Below are positions 40,793 to 50,166 of a DNA stretch of 55,076 bases, in pieces; within the stretch, counting starts at the first letter, position 1; each line of letters starts with the position of its first letter. The notes beneath the pieces are model-generated. The model was not told where the DNA came from, ran no database searches, and worked only from the letters and a program-made list of their open reading frames with translations. The stretch lies in assembly GCA_945861405.1 (NCBI GenBank), contig CAMAUL010000015.1, positions 1 to 55,076 on the forward strand. The letters are read 5' to 3'. Source of the DNA: Candidatus Methylobacter oryzae. GTDB lineage: Bacteria; Pseudomonadota; Gammaproteobacteria; Methylococcales; Methylomonadaceae. A program made the position numbers and the translations under genes.

Positions 40793-42487
40793 TTGCAATT
40801 TTCAAACGGATTTTTCATTCAATTCATTCGGTTAGCGGGGCCTTTTTGGTATTCTGAAAACAAGTCCACCATTCGCAGTCTGGCGTTGGCTTTACTGATG
40901 CTGACTATGATGCAGATCGGTATTGCTGTTTTGATTACAGAATGGAGCGCCGACCTTTTCAATGCGCTTGAGCAGCGGTCGATGAGCGGGTTGTTTACCC
41001 AGATTGGCTTGATCGTACTTATTTTTGGCGCGAATATAGCGGTTACCACCGCCCATTTTAAAATCAAGCGGCGCTTGCAACTTGATTGGCGCAGCTGGTT
41101 GACTCACAACCTGATCGGCAAATGGATGACCGATGGCCGCCATTATCTGGTCACACATATTCAAGGGGAGGGCGCGCACGATAACCCTGATGGGCGTATC
41201 GCCGAAGATGTCCGCATTGCGACTGAAGCGGCTATCGATTTAAGCCACTCGTTAATTTATTGTACGTTAGTGCTGGTTAGTTTTTCCAAAATCCTGTGGA
41301 CGCTGTCCGGCACCGTTACGCTTGATTTGTTGTTCTTTGAAATCCCGATACACGGGCATTTGCTTTGGTTGGCTATAATTTATGCGGCTTGCGCTTCCTC
41401 GTTGGGCTGGTGGCTAGGCCGACCCTATACCTTGGCGACTGATGCCCGGCAAACCGTAGAAGCCAATTTCAGGTTCGGCTTGGTGACCGCAAGGGAAAAT
41501 TCCCTGGCGATAGCGCTGGTTCATGGCGAGGCCAATGAGCAGCGTCGTTTTGTTGGGCTTTTTAAGGATATTGTCCACGCTTGGCAGCGGCAAACCCTGA
41601 CTTGGTCGCATCTATTCATGCTCACTTCCGGCTATTCGGTGTTGTCGATGGCATTTCCCATTCTGGTGTCTGCGCCCCGCTACATTTTGGGCAGCATCTC
41701 GCTCGGTGCCTTGATGCAATCGGCCCAGGCATTTCAGCAAACGGCGGGAGCGTTGTCCTGGCCGGTTGATAATATGGCCAGGGTTGCAGAATGGCGCGCT
41801 TCGGTTGAACGGGTGTTGGGCTTAGTGAATGGATTGGGCCGACTGGAGCAGGAAATCGTCCGCTATGATCCGCATCGTATTATTCTGAAAAAAACCGAAC
41901 AGGATGTGTTGCGTTTTTGCGATTTGTCTATTATCAGGCTCGACGGCGTGGTCTGCGTTTCGGCCATCAATGACGAAATCAAGCCGGGGGATCGCGTACT
42001 GATTACCGGCAATGTCTTTACCGGCTCCAAATTGTTCAAGGCGATAGTCGGCCTTTGGCCGTGGGGAGAAGGGTCTATTGAGCTGCCGGGCGAACCGGTA
42101 TTTTTTATGCCGCCACGGCCTTATTTGCCCGGCGGAACCTTGCGGGCGGCGATTTGTTATCCGTCCACCCATATTGAATATACCGAAGCTGCGCTTGACG
42201 AGGCGCTTATGTCGGTCGGTTTGGAAGAATTGCAGGAGCAACTCGAGCACGTAGACAATTGGGCCAGCGCGCTTTCCCGCGAACAACAACAGCGCCTGGG
42301 TGTGGTTCGGTTGCTGTTACAGCAACCCAAGTGGATATTGTTGCAGGAGGCGATGGACTCGCTTGACTCCTCATGCGAAATGAAAATGCTGAATTTGATA
42401 GCCCAAAAACTGCCGGATGCCGCGATACTGACGATCAGCAACGAACCGATGGCAGAGGCATTCCACCAGCGGCGGATTGTGCTGTAA
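40793..42487 (+). CDS. SbmA/BacA/YddA-like transporter with degenerate ATPase domain
   Basis: Protein of 564 residues from a TTG with CGGAG eight bases before; no ATG is near. About six spans occupy the first 330 residues, with the SbmA_BacA core (FNALEQRSMSGL, LDWRSWLTHNLIGKWM, NPDGRIAEDV near 150, VNANFRF-like VEANFRFGLV). The C-terminal ATPase domain aligns with YddA-type ABC proteins, but its motifs are altered: GNVFTGSK where GxxxxGKS is expected, LSREQQQRLG where the signature needs LSxGEQQR, and LLQEAMDSLD where Walker B needs DE. ATP hydrolysis is doubtful; SbmA itself is proton-driven and has no ATPase. The substrate may be a peptide. Confidence 0.8.
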   Translation: MQFSNGFFIQFIRLAGPFWYSENKSTIRSLALALLMLTMMQIGIAVLITEWSADLFNALEQRSMSGLFTQIGLIVLIFGANIAVTTAHFKIKRRLQLDWRSWLTHNLIGKWMTDGRHYLVTHIQGEGAHDNPDGRIAEDVRIATEAAIDLSHSLIYCTLVLVSFSKILWTLSGTVTLDLLFFEIPIHGHLLWLAIIYAACASSLGWWLGRPYTLATDARQTVEANFRFGLVTARENSLAIALVHGEANEQRRFVGLFKDIVHAWQRQTLTWSHLFMLTSGYSVLSMAFPILVSAPRYILGSISLGALMQSAQAFQQTAGALSWPVDNMARVAEWRASVERVLGLVNGLGRLEQEIVRYDPHRIILKKTEQDVLRFCDLSIIRLDGVVCVSAINDEIKPGDRVLITGNVFTGSKLFKAIVGLWPWGEGSIELPGEPVFFMPPRPYLPGGTLRAAICYPSTHIEYTEAALDEALMSVGLEELQEQLEHVDNWASALSREQQQRLGVVRLLLQQPKWILLQEAMDSLDSSCEMKMLNLIAQKLPDAAILTISNEPMAEAFHQRRIVL

Positions 42488-42593
42488 TACGGGAACTGTT
42501 TAGTAGCCGACAATAGAACGCAGATGACGCTGATGATTATGATTAAATAATATTTTTTAGAGATTTAATCTGTGTTCATCATATCGCAATGAA

Positions 42594-42623
42594 GCCGGAC
42601 GGAGCGCATGTTGCCCCCGTTCG
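42594..42623. repeat. Dispersed GCCGGACGG-type repeat, degenerate copy
   Basis: GCCGGACGGAGCGCATG then TTGCCCCCGTTCGG; the same family as 19321-19347, with single-base changes, and followed by the CACCGCAGAAACATTAGG tail seen in other copies. Confidence 0.6.
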
Positions 42624-42660
42624 GTTTACTTGGTCACCGCAGAAACATTAGGTTAAACAC

Positions 42661-42789
42661 ATGAAAAAACTCTTGCTGGTTGCGGTGTTATTCACCGGCT
42701 ATACGCTTTTTTACAGTCAATACAGCTATGCATTCTCAACCCAGTATGTAGGGTACGCTGTGCGTACCTTTCGGTGTTCGGTATCATAA
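42661..42789 (+). pseudogene. Signal-peptide fragment broken by a repeat
   Basis: An ATG frame of 42 codons begins with a convincing signal peptide (MKKLLLVAVLFTGYTLFYSQ), but runs straight into the hairpin repeat at 42748-42811 and stops. It looks like the 5' end of an exported-protein gene that lost its remainder. Confidence 0.5.
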
Positions 42790-42811
42790 TGGTACGCATA
42801 GCGTACCCTAC
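42748..42811. repeat. Inverted repeat GTAGGGTACGC...GCGTACCCTAC
   Basis: Arms of 21 bases at 42748-42768 and 42791-42811 pair with one mismatch around a 22-base loop. A common style of dispersed intergenic repeat. It also ends near the stop of the convergent minus-strand gene. Confidence 0.75.
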
Positions 42812-42825
42812 ATGGCTAGGTGATA

Positions 42826-43713
42826 CTATTGCCCGTTTCCTTGAAGCGTAGATATATACGCTGTGTTCGCTTTAAGTAAATCTAGATCAATACCCTGCCG
42901 CTTACTTACGATGCGCCTTGTATGGAGGGACTCTCTTTCTAGTGCTGCAACCGCTTTTTCATTGAGATCTTGTGCTTCATCCAAACGCTGATTAGCAACC
43001 AAAGTTGGAATTTCTCCAACAAATTGATATTGAGCCGCGAGTACTTGTTCGAGCGTTGCTGATATATAGCCTGAGCTAGCATAGTTACGATATTGCTCAC
43101 GAAACCAAGAGTCATTTTTCGCTTTCTTCTCGTAGTCAGCCATAATTGCTTTTATTTCTTCATCGATTCGAAAATATGAATTCGTTAGCTTAGCAAGATT
43201 GACCGACGCATCAAACCATATTTTTGCACTACGTATTGCTATTTTGTGAGTAGACTGTCCACCAATTAATCGCCATTTCTTGTACAAGGCGCGTGCGCGA
43301 AAATACTTTTTGAGCATACTTGAAAAATCTGAATTGAGTGCATCAATATTTTCGAGCGTCGGAAGATCTGGCGATTCAATTAGATGTTGTACTTGAATTT
43401 CGACTGTTCTAGGTGTCCTAGAGCTGAATGCAAGGTATAGTTGTTCATTTTCATCGTTGTCCCACATTGATACAAGCCGATATGGGGATGGCTTAAGCTC
43501 TTCTTTTATTGGTGGGCGACTTATCGATGTTGTGAATATGTTTCCTGTAGCTTGGTCAAGAGCAATTTTATTGGTGGTATTTTCATTCTCAATTGATACT
43601 TCTTTTGGAGTGGGGGATTTATTCATGGTTACTACGCGTAACTTTATGTCATCAGCAAAGACATGTTGTATTGATGCCATACAGCCGATTAGGATCATAA
43701 CTGAAACTTTCAT
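42826..43713 (-). CDS. Hypothetical exported protein
   Basis: Protein of 295 residues, not recognised. A signal peptide of about 20 residues (MKVSVMILIGCMASIQHVFA) is followed by a beta-rich part (about 22-115) and then a long helical part (about 120-295, rich in alanine, lysine and glutamate). A cysteine in the signal region does not form a good lipobox. It is the second gene of a pair with the membrane protein at 43728-44261, 14 bases downstream of it, so both probably act together at the cell envelope. AT-rich compared with the flanks, which suggests transfer. Confidence 0.7.
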   Translation of the reverse strand: MKVSVMILIGCMASIQHVFADDIKLRVVTMNKSPTPKEVSIENENTTNKIALDQATGNIFTTSISRPPIKEELKPSPYRLVSMWDNDENEQLYLAFSSRTPRTVEIQVQHLIESPDLPTLENIDALNSDFSSMLKKYFRARALYKKWRLIGGQSTHKIAIRSAKIWFDASVNLAKLTNSYFRIDEEIKAIMADYEKKAKNDSWFREQYRNYASSGYISATLEQVLAAQYQFVGEIPTLVANQRLDEAQDLNEKAVAALERESLHTRRIVSKRQGIDLDLLKANTAYISTLQGNGQ

Positions 43714-43727
43714 GTCTATACCTTATT

Positions 43728-44261
43728 TTATTTTTTTGAATTTACAATGTTTATTCCAATAAGCATCATTAAATACATCATCAACGATTCCTCTATTCGG
43801 ACGAAGAACGACTTCATAAGTTGAGTATTGATAGAGTTATCTAAACCCTTGATTGCCACGAGTGTGCTATTCATATCGAAAACGACATCTACGAATATCG
43901 TCGTAACGAACGAAAATAAAATGAATGAAAACAAAAAAAACATAGCTTTTGTTGGTCGCTCACGAAATGCAATAACTGAAATCGTGGTCATGATAGGTAA
44001 AAGAATTTTGTGGAATTGATTAAGCGTGGCGTCAGCCGATTTTATGAAGGCGACAAACCAACTAAAAAGAAAGCTGTCCCCCTGAAATCCATGTGTATCC
44101 CATGCAGCCAAGGCAATTAGAAATATAGGTGCAACGTAGAGAGCTATAAGGACAAACCCTAGGCCTATAGCAAGCGACTGATTATTATTGACCCATCCAA
44201 GATTTGGAGAAATTTCAAGGCTGGGCGCTGGAATTTCTTGTTCAGTATCTGGCGTATTCAT
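43728..44261 (-). CDS. Hypothetical membrane protein
   Basis: Protein of 177 residues from the ATG that has AAGGA seven bases before (a TTG nine codons earlier is in frame). Three or four membrane spans are seen, near residues 29-55 (LAIGLGFVLIALYVAPIFLIALAAW), 86-103 and 109-130, with a last hydrophobic stretch at 155-172. No known domain. It heads the two-gene unit with the exported protein at 42826. Confidence 0.7.
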   Translation of the reverse strand: MNTPDTEQEIPAPSLEISPNLGWVNNNQSLAIGLGFVLIALYVAPIFLIALAAWDTHGFQGDSFLFSWFVAFIKSADATLNQFHKILLPIMTTISVIAFRERPTKAMFFLFSFILFSFVTTIFVDVVFDMNSTLVAIKGLDNSINTQLMKSFFVRIEESLMMYLMMLIGINIVNSKK

Positions 44262-44288
44262 AGGTCTTGTCCTTGTTGTGGTTGACAA

Positions 44289-44522
44289 TGGAATTTATTC
44301 ACCCTACTGTAAAATGGGTTGTTTAGTCAAGACAATAATATATTGTGTTAACGCGGTAAGGCGTAATCCGTAGGGTGAAATAGCGTGGCGTATTGCGCTG
44401 TATGTTTCTAAGGTTTGACGATATATTCTTTATAAAGTTTAATGTAGCTTTCGATTATTAGCCTTTATTCACGGCGTGGTTTTTACGCTATTTTCCGGCC
44501 TGTCAAAAGAGAGATTTATAAA
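44289..44522. other. Divergent intergenic region
   Basis: No gene. It must hold promoters for the minus-strand membrane protein and the plus-strand exported protein. AGGCGTAATCCGTAGGGTGAAATAGCGTGGCGTATTGCGC is a fragment of a common intergenic repeat of the GCGTAATCCGCC type, like that at 11218-11427. Confidence 0.4.
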
Positions 44523-45149
44523 ATGCAAATACATCTGCAAGCAACTTTATCGGAACCCTACAAAAACCGCTCGACAATCAAAATATCTTGGTTTTGGACT
44601 GTTCTGACGGCATTATTTTTAAGCCTGTCGTTTTCTGCGCCTAGCTACAGCCACCGGGGCGCGGCTGATGAGGTTGATATTTGCCGTATTAAGGTCGGCA
44701 CTGAAAAAATCCACTTTACCGCTTATACGCCGACCTTTACCCAAAGCCAGGGGTTTTGCCGCTTTATCCCGAATGTGGGGCTGACTAACCTGATTTTCGA
44801 TTACGAAGGCAAAAAACTCAGGGATGTCTCAATAGAATTTGAAGTGACTAAGGAACCCGAAGGAACACGCATTTTTTATCTGGAGCCGCAAAAAACAAAA
44901 ACCGGATCGGTTAAAGCAGATGTCGATTTTGCCAAATATGGCGCGGGTGATTATCTTGCGCATGTGACTATCATTCATGACGGCGAGAAACTCGATACTC
45001 ATTTGCCGTTTGTTGTTGGCGCCGAAGAAGCAAAAATACATTGGGGCCGGTATTTGTTTACGTTTTTGTTGGTAGCCGGGCTGGTGATTACAGGCATCAC
45101 AATATTATCCCGCAGAAACCAAGCAGACCAGGAAAATTCAGGGCTTTAG
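44523..45149 (+). CDS. Hypothetical exported protein with C-terminal membrane anchor
   Basis: Protein of 208 residues, not recognised. A hydrophobic segment near residues 24-42 (signal peptide, cut after SYS) is followed by a periplasmic beta-sandwich-like part with two cysteines (VDICRIKVGTEKIHFTAYTP, GFCRFIPNVG) and by a C-terminal span near 178-198 (YLFTFLLVAGLVITGITIL) with a basic tail. The HRGA(A)DEVD motif right after the cut site might bind metal, but this is only a guess. Monocistronic by position. Confidence 0.7.
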   Translation: MQIHLQATLSEPYKNRSTIKISWFWTVLTALFLSLSFSAPSYSHRGAADEVDICRIKVGTEKIHFTAYTPTFTQSQGFCRFIPNVGLTNLIFDYEGKKLRDVSIEFEVTKEPEGTRIFYLEPQKTKTGSVKADVDFAKYGAGDYLAHVTIIHDGEKLDTHLPFVVGAEEAKIHWGRYLFTFLLVAGLVITGITILSRRNQADQENSGL

Positions 45150-45165
45150 CAAATACCGTTGCACG

Positions 45166-45693
45166 TCACTCCGATGCTATCAACTCCAGCAAATCGGTCA
45201 CGCCGATGTCCAAGCCCTGCTGGGATAATAGGGTAGTCGCTTGGCCTCGGTGGTGCGTTTGGTGGTTAAATAAATGCAGCATCAAGCTGGCGTAGTTTTT
45301 GACTGACGCCTCGCCTTTCATGTTGCGATAGGCCAGCTGATGGTTCAGATCGGATGCGTCGAGTTGCTCGCACCAGCTTATGATCGTAGCATCTAACTTC
45401 CGGCGCTCCTCGCTTAATGCGGAAAAGTTATCAATCAGCGTTTGCGCCAAGGCTTGCGGTTTGGGTATCGCGCGAATTTGATCCAGCGCAGGATGTTGCG
45501 CTGGATGCTCGGAAAAGCGTTGCAGCCAGATAATATCGGCCACCATGATGTGGTTCAGGGTGCCCAGCAGCGAACCGAAAAACGCGCCGCGATCTTTGGC
45601 AAGCTTATCGGCAGGCAATTGGGCCGCAGCGGTGTAGAGCTTGTCGTTCATCCATTGGTTGTAACGGCTCAATAAGCGCAAGTGTTCAAGCAT
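45166..45693 (-). CDS. DinB-family protein
   Basis: Protein of 175 residues from the ATG with AGGAAC before it; an upstream GTG in frame is less likely. It is a four-helix bundle of the DinB/YfiT type with metal-site histidines in LLGTLNHIMVAD near residue 47 and LFNHQTHHRGQATTLL near 140. Family members are metal-dependent thiol-linked transferases or of unknown role. It lies convergent to the exported protein upstream. Confidence 0.85.
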   Translation of the reverse strand: MLEHLRLLSRYNQWMNDKLYTAAAQLPADKLAKDRGAFFGSLLGTLNHIMVADIIWLQRFSEHPAQHPALDQIRAIPKPQALAQTLIDNFSALSEERRKLDATIISWCEQLDASDLNHQLAYRNMKGEASVKNYASLMLHLFNHQTHHRGQATTLLSQQGLDIGVTDLLELIASE

Positions 45694-45754
45694 GGTTTTG
45701 TTCCTGTTTTGGTGGGTTTGGTGTTTTTCGTGAATGGTTCCCACCAATAGACGT

Positions 45755-45997
45755 TCAATTTATTCGGATCAAACCAATGACAGCAATCAAAGACCAAACC
45801 AGGTTCAGCCAAAATAGCGGTTTGGCTTTGTTATGTCTGGCGTTGACTGCCATGCATAAAGCCCCAGTCAAATTCATCAGATGGTATACGGTGGAACTGA
45901 CATCCAGGATTCTGATGGTAACAAACAAGTAGGCACTAACGATCAGGATGAATCCTATCCAGCCAATTTGTTCAAAATGTTTATCCGTCATTATCAT
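45755..45997 (-). CDS. Small integral membrane protein, CBU_0592-like
   Basis: Protein of 80 residues (a second ATG two codons in) with three spans: near residues 11-29, 36-50 and 59-77, and the NLTGALCMAVNARHNKAKPLFWLNLVWSLIAVIGL end typical of the CBU_0592 group. Function unknown. It follows dapE on the same strand by 36 bases and may be in its operon. Confidence 0.75.
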   Translation of the reverse strand: MIMTDKHFEQIGWIGFILIVSAYLFVTIRILDVSSTVYHLMNLTGALCMAVNARHNKAKPLFWLNLVWSLIAVIGLIRIN

Positions 45998-46033
45998 GCG
46001 TTAAGTGTCGTTTGGCGCAATGCGAAACATACT

Positions 46034-47191
<1,158 letters not shown>

Positions 47192-47221
47192 CTAGGTTAT
47201 TTGTGATTCGCGGCGCGCTCA

Positions 47222-47480
47222 TCGTTATGCACAAGTGTCTGTTACACACGACGGTTCGTCATCCCGGCAGGGATTGCCGGGATCCAGAGCACAGGGACGT
47301 GAATGCTTGATTCAACGGAGCAATCCCCGGTGAGCAGACTTATTGCCTATTTTGGCATTGCCATCCATAGCTTCTCGGCAACTGCTCCTGCGTTGCTCTA
47401 CCTCCTGCATCCTTGCAGTCGTGGATCCCGGCAATCCCTGCCGGGATGACGTGCTTTGAAATACTTGTGTATAACGGTAA
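47222..47480. repeat. Long inverted-repeat element, about 255 bp
   Basis: Arms of 30 bases at 47257-47286 and 47422-47451 are exact complements (CGTCATCCCGGCAGGGATTG and onward). Outside them a second imperfect pair (CGTTATGCACAAGTGT and ACTTGTGTATAACG) extends the symmetry. CGTCATCCCGGCAGGGATTGCCGGGATCCA-like repeats are widespread in bacterial genomes. It fills the gap between dapE and the ArsC/Spx-like gene. Confidence 0.8.
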
Positions 47481-47513
47481 GCGCAGCGCGTGGGAACGAT
47501 ATAATGCAAGAGA

Positions 47514-47870
47514 TCATTGTCTCGTCACGCTTATTTCATAGCCACTATCCTTGGCGGAAAATCCAAGAATTAGCTGGTCGCCGGTGTCTAAAATAGGCCG
47601 TTTAATCAGGGCAGGGGTGGCCAGCATCAGTTGCAGGGCTTTTTCTTGGGTCAGGTCGCTTTGCTGCTCGGCGCTGAGTTGCCGCCAGCTGGTGCTGCTG
47701 CGGTTAAGCAGTTTGATCCAGTCCAAATGCTCGACAAAATGCTGTAGCAATTCAGGCGTCAAACCATCGGTTCGAAAATCGTGGAACCGATAGGTTATGC
47801 CGTGTTGATCCAGCCAGTTGCGCGCTTTTTTGACGGTGTCGCAGTTTTTGATGCCGTAAAGCGTGAGCAT
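47514..47870 (-). CDS. ArsC/Spx-family protein (YffB-like)
   Basis: Thioredoxin-fold protein of 118 residues. LTLYGIKNCDTVKKARNWLDQHGI holds the single active-site cysteine at residue 10, and LLATPALIKRPIL-like MLATPALIKRPILDTG near 82 is the usual second motif. YffB-type proteins are of unclear role, perhaps glutathione-linked. The following small gene ends four bases before its start, so they are likely an operon. Confidence 0.9.
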   Translation of the reverse strand: MLTLYGIKNCDTVKKARNWLDQHGITYRFHDFRTDGLTPELLQHFVEHLDWIKLLNRSSTSWRQLSAEQQSDLTQEKALQLMLATPALIKRPILDTGDQLILGFSAKDSGYEISVTRQ

Positions 47871-47874
47871 GGTT

Positions 47875-48117
47875 TTACAATTGGCTGTTCAGCAATTCGT
47901 CTATGCTAGGCAATTGGTTGTCTGTTTTGCAGCGGATTTTGTAAAGATCGACGAACTCCATAAAGGCCTGTTCAAGGTCTGCCAGGATTTCTTCTTCGTT
48001 CTCGCGCTCGTCACTGGGTACATCATCGGATTCCAGATATTCGTGTTGCAGGGCGACTTCGCTGTTTAAAGCGAGCGTGGCGTAAATGATCGCATTGTTG
48101 GATATTTTTTCGCTCAT
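47875..48117 (-). CDS. Conserved small acidic protein of unknown function
   Basis: Protein of 80 residues, acidic and helical, not recognised. EYLESDDVPSDERENEEEILADLEQAFMEFVDLY makes up the middle. No signal or span. It lies between the YffB-like gene and the DUF1456 gene on the same strand. Confidence 0.65.
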   Translation of the reverse strand: MSEKISNNAIIYATLALNSEVALQHEYLESDDVPSDERENEEEILADLEQAFMEFVDLYKIRCKTDNQLPSIDELLNSQL

Positions 48118-48168
48118 GGTATTAGCCTGGGTTAGGTTATTGGGGAATAGTTTATAAAAGAGCCGTTA

Positions 48169-48639
48169 TCAGTCTTGTTCTCTAAAACGAATGGTAAGGC
48201 CTTGCAAGAAGTTTCTTAAAATCTGGTCGCCGCATTCCCGGTGATGTTTATGGCCTTTTTGCCTGAAAAAAGAGCTGAGTTCGCCTTTGGACAGTTCAAA
48301 GTCAGCCAGTTTCAAGGTGCTGAGCATGTCCTCTTCTTTAAACTCCAGCGCTATACGCAGTTTTTTGAGTATGACGTTATTGGTCAGCGGCTCCGGTTTT
48401 TTCTCCTGCGCGGGCGGATTCTCCTGTTTGCCTCTTCTATAGATAATCAAGCCGTCCAGAAATTGCTCCATCAGCTTGTTGTTAAGCGGGACGTAATCGG
48501 CTTCATTGTCTTTTTTGAGCAGCTTGAGCAACTCATCCCGAGTGATCTCTACGTCGCTTAAGGCAAAGATTTCGATCATGTCAGGGTCTTTAAGCTCTAA
48601 TGCGTAGCGTACTCGGCGTAAAACGTCGTTGTTAATCAT
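48169..48639 (-). CDS. DUF1456 family protein (YehS-like)
   Basis: Protein of 156 residues made of two DUF1456 repeats: NNDVLRRVRYALELKDPDMIEIFAL at the start and NNVILKKLRIALEFKEEDMLSTLKLADFELSKGELSSFFRQKGHKHHREC in the second half, joined by a charged linker (GKQENPPAQEKKPEP). Function unknown. The Uma2 gene stops seven bases before its start. Confidence 0.9.
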   Translation of the reverse strand: MINNDVLRRVRYALELKDPDMIEIFALSDVEITRDELLKLLKKDNEADYVPLNNKLMEQFLDGLIIYRRGKQENPPAQEKKPEPLTNNVILKKLRIALEFKEEDMLSTLKLADFELSKGELSSFFRQKGHKHHRECGDQILRNFLQGLTIRFREQD

Positions 48640-48645
48640 GGTTTT

Positions 48646-49296
48646 TTATGTGGCAATGTGGGGTGGCTGTACAGCACCGTGTACAGGGTTGGAAGCCGTT
48701 TCTTCAAGATCTGCTTGATTTTTTTCCTGCAAGAAAGCAAGCACATCATCGTTGTTGACTTGATAGTAAATGTCTTCAACGAGAACGGTAACGCCTAATG
48801 ATTCAAAAGTAATCTCATCGCCAAGATAGTAATAAAAAGATCGCCAATGCTCGTTCTTTTTAAAGACCTCAATTTCCGCGATAGTTTGATCAATTAAAAC
48901 ATACTCTTCCAGTGTCGAAATATTTTGGTATTTCAATCGCTTGGCGTTCTTATCAAACTTTCGGGTCGATTTTGATAAGACCTCAATGATAATGACCGGC
49001 GATTGTTTGTAATAGTCAAAGTCATTATCCTTCTGACAAATGACCATCACATCAGGATAGAAAAAATCGTTAGTCACCTTAACTTTCATGTCGGATATAA
49101 AAGTTCTGCAAGGCGTGCCTTTAAGCTGATTCCTTAACTCGCTGGCCATATTAAGAGATAGCAAATTATGAGCTTCACTCGCCCCAGCCATGGCATAAGC
49201 TTCACCGTCAATGAATTCATGCTTTATTTCCGCAACAAGTTCGCCTTGTAGGTACTCTTCTTCAGTGATCTTGTTATTTGCGTATTTTAAGCTCAT
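48646..49296 (-). CDS. Uma2 family (PD-(D/E)XK-like) protein
   Basis: Protein of 216 residues. The core is EIKHEFIDGEAYAMAGASEAHNLLSLNMASELRNQL near residue 23, YPDVMVICQ near 98 and PVIIIEVLSKSTRKFD near 118, the usual nuclease-fold acid and lysine positions. Family members are common in cyanobacteria and mobile DNA and have no firm role. Here it stands in a housekeeping operon-like run between DUF1456 and dapD, most likely a lone insertion. Confidence 0.88.
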   Translation of the reverse strand: MSLKYANNKITEEEYLQGELVAEIKHEFIDGEAYAMAGASEAHNLLSLNMASELRNQLKGTPCRTFISDMKVKVTNDFFYPDVMVICQKDNDFDYYKQSPVIIIEVLSKSTRKFDKNAKRLKYQNISTLEEYVLIDQTIAEIEVFKKNEHWRSFYYYLGDEITFESLGVTVLVEDIYYQVNNDDVLAFLQEKNQADLEETASNPVHGAVQPPHIAT

Positions 49297-49338
49297 TGGC
49301 TTTCTCCTGTTTTGGCATGGTGCGGGGCAAGGTTCCGC

Positions 49339-50157
49339 TTAATCCCTCAACAACTCATTAATCCCGGTTTTGCTGCGGGTTTTTTCATCAACCTGTTTGA
49401 TGATAATCGCGCAATACAAACTGTAAGTGCCATCAGCAGAAGGCAGGTTGCCGGGAACGACAACTGAACCCGCAGGAACGCGGCCATAGCTGACTTCGCC
49501 GGTCATCCGGTTGAAGATTTTGGTGCTTTGACCGATGTAAACGCCCATGGAAATGACCGAGCCTTCTTCAACGACAACGCCTTCGACGATTTCCGAACGT
49601 GCGCCGATAAAACAGTTGTCTTCGATGATCGTTGGGCCTGCTTGCAAGGGTTCTAAAACGCCGCCGATGCCGACGCCGCCGGAAAGATGTACGTTCTTGC
49701 CGATTTGTGCGCAAGAACCGACGCTGGCCCAGGTGTCGACCATGGTGCCGCTGTCGACATAGCCGCCGATGTTGACGAACGACGGCATTAACACAGCGCC
49801 GGGGGCAATGTAAGCGCCGTGGCGGACAATGGCGTTAGGCACGACGCGCACCCCGGATTTTGCGAAATCGTCCGGCGAGTAGGTGCTGAATTTGGCTTCA
49901 ACCTTATCGTAATAACGGCTGTTACCGCCTTCGATGACGCGGTTTTCGTTGATTCTGAACGATAGCAATACGGCTTTTTTCAGCCACTGGTTGACGACCC
50001 ATGCGCCACTGGTTTTTTCAGCGACGCGGGCTTTGCCGCTGTCCAATAAATTGATCGCTGCTTCAACGGCTGAGCGCACTTCGGCGGAAACGCTGGCAGG
50101 TGAGATATTGGCGCGGTTTTCAAAGGCGTCGTTAATGATGTTTTCTAGTTGTGACAT
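49339..50157 (-). CDS. dapD: 2,3,4,5-tetrahydropyridine-2,6-dicarboxylate N-succinyltransferase
   Basis: Cytoplasmic trimeric acyltransferase of 272 residues using succinyl-CoA in the succinylase branch of lysine synthesis. Left-handed beta-helix hexapeptides are clear: [21 protein letters not shown] near 111, [30 protein letters not shown] near 137, [23 protein letters not shown] near 182. Length is usual (about 274). It starts 10 bases after the dapC stop, in one operon. Confidence 0.97.
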   Translation of the reverse strand: MSQLENIINDAFENRANISPASVSAEVRSAVEAAINLLDSGKARVAEKTSGAWVVNQWLKKAVLLSFRINENRVIEGGNSRYYDKVEAKFSTYSPDDFAKSGVRVVPNAIVRHGAYIAPGAVLMPSFVNIGGYVDSGTMVDTWASVGSCAQIGKNVHLSGGVGIGGVLEPLQAGPTIIEDNCFIGARSEIVEGVVVEEGSVISMGVYIGQSTKIFNRMTGEVSYGRVPAGSVVVPGNLPSADGTYSLYCAIIIKQVDEKTRSKTGINELLRD

Positions 50158-50166
50158 AGCTTTAAT

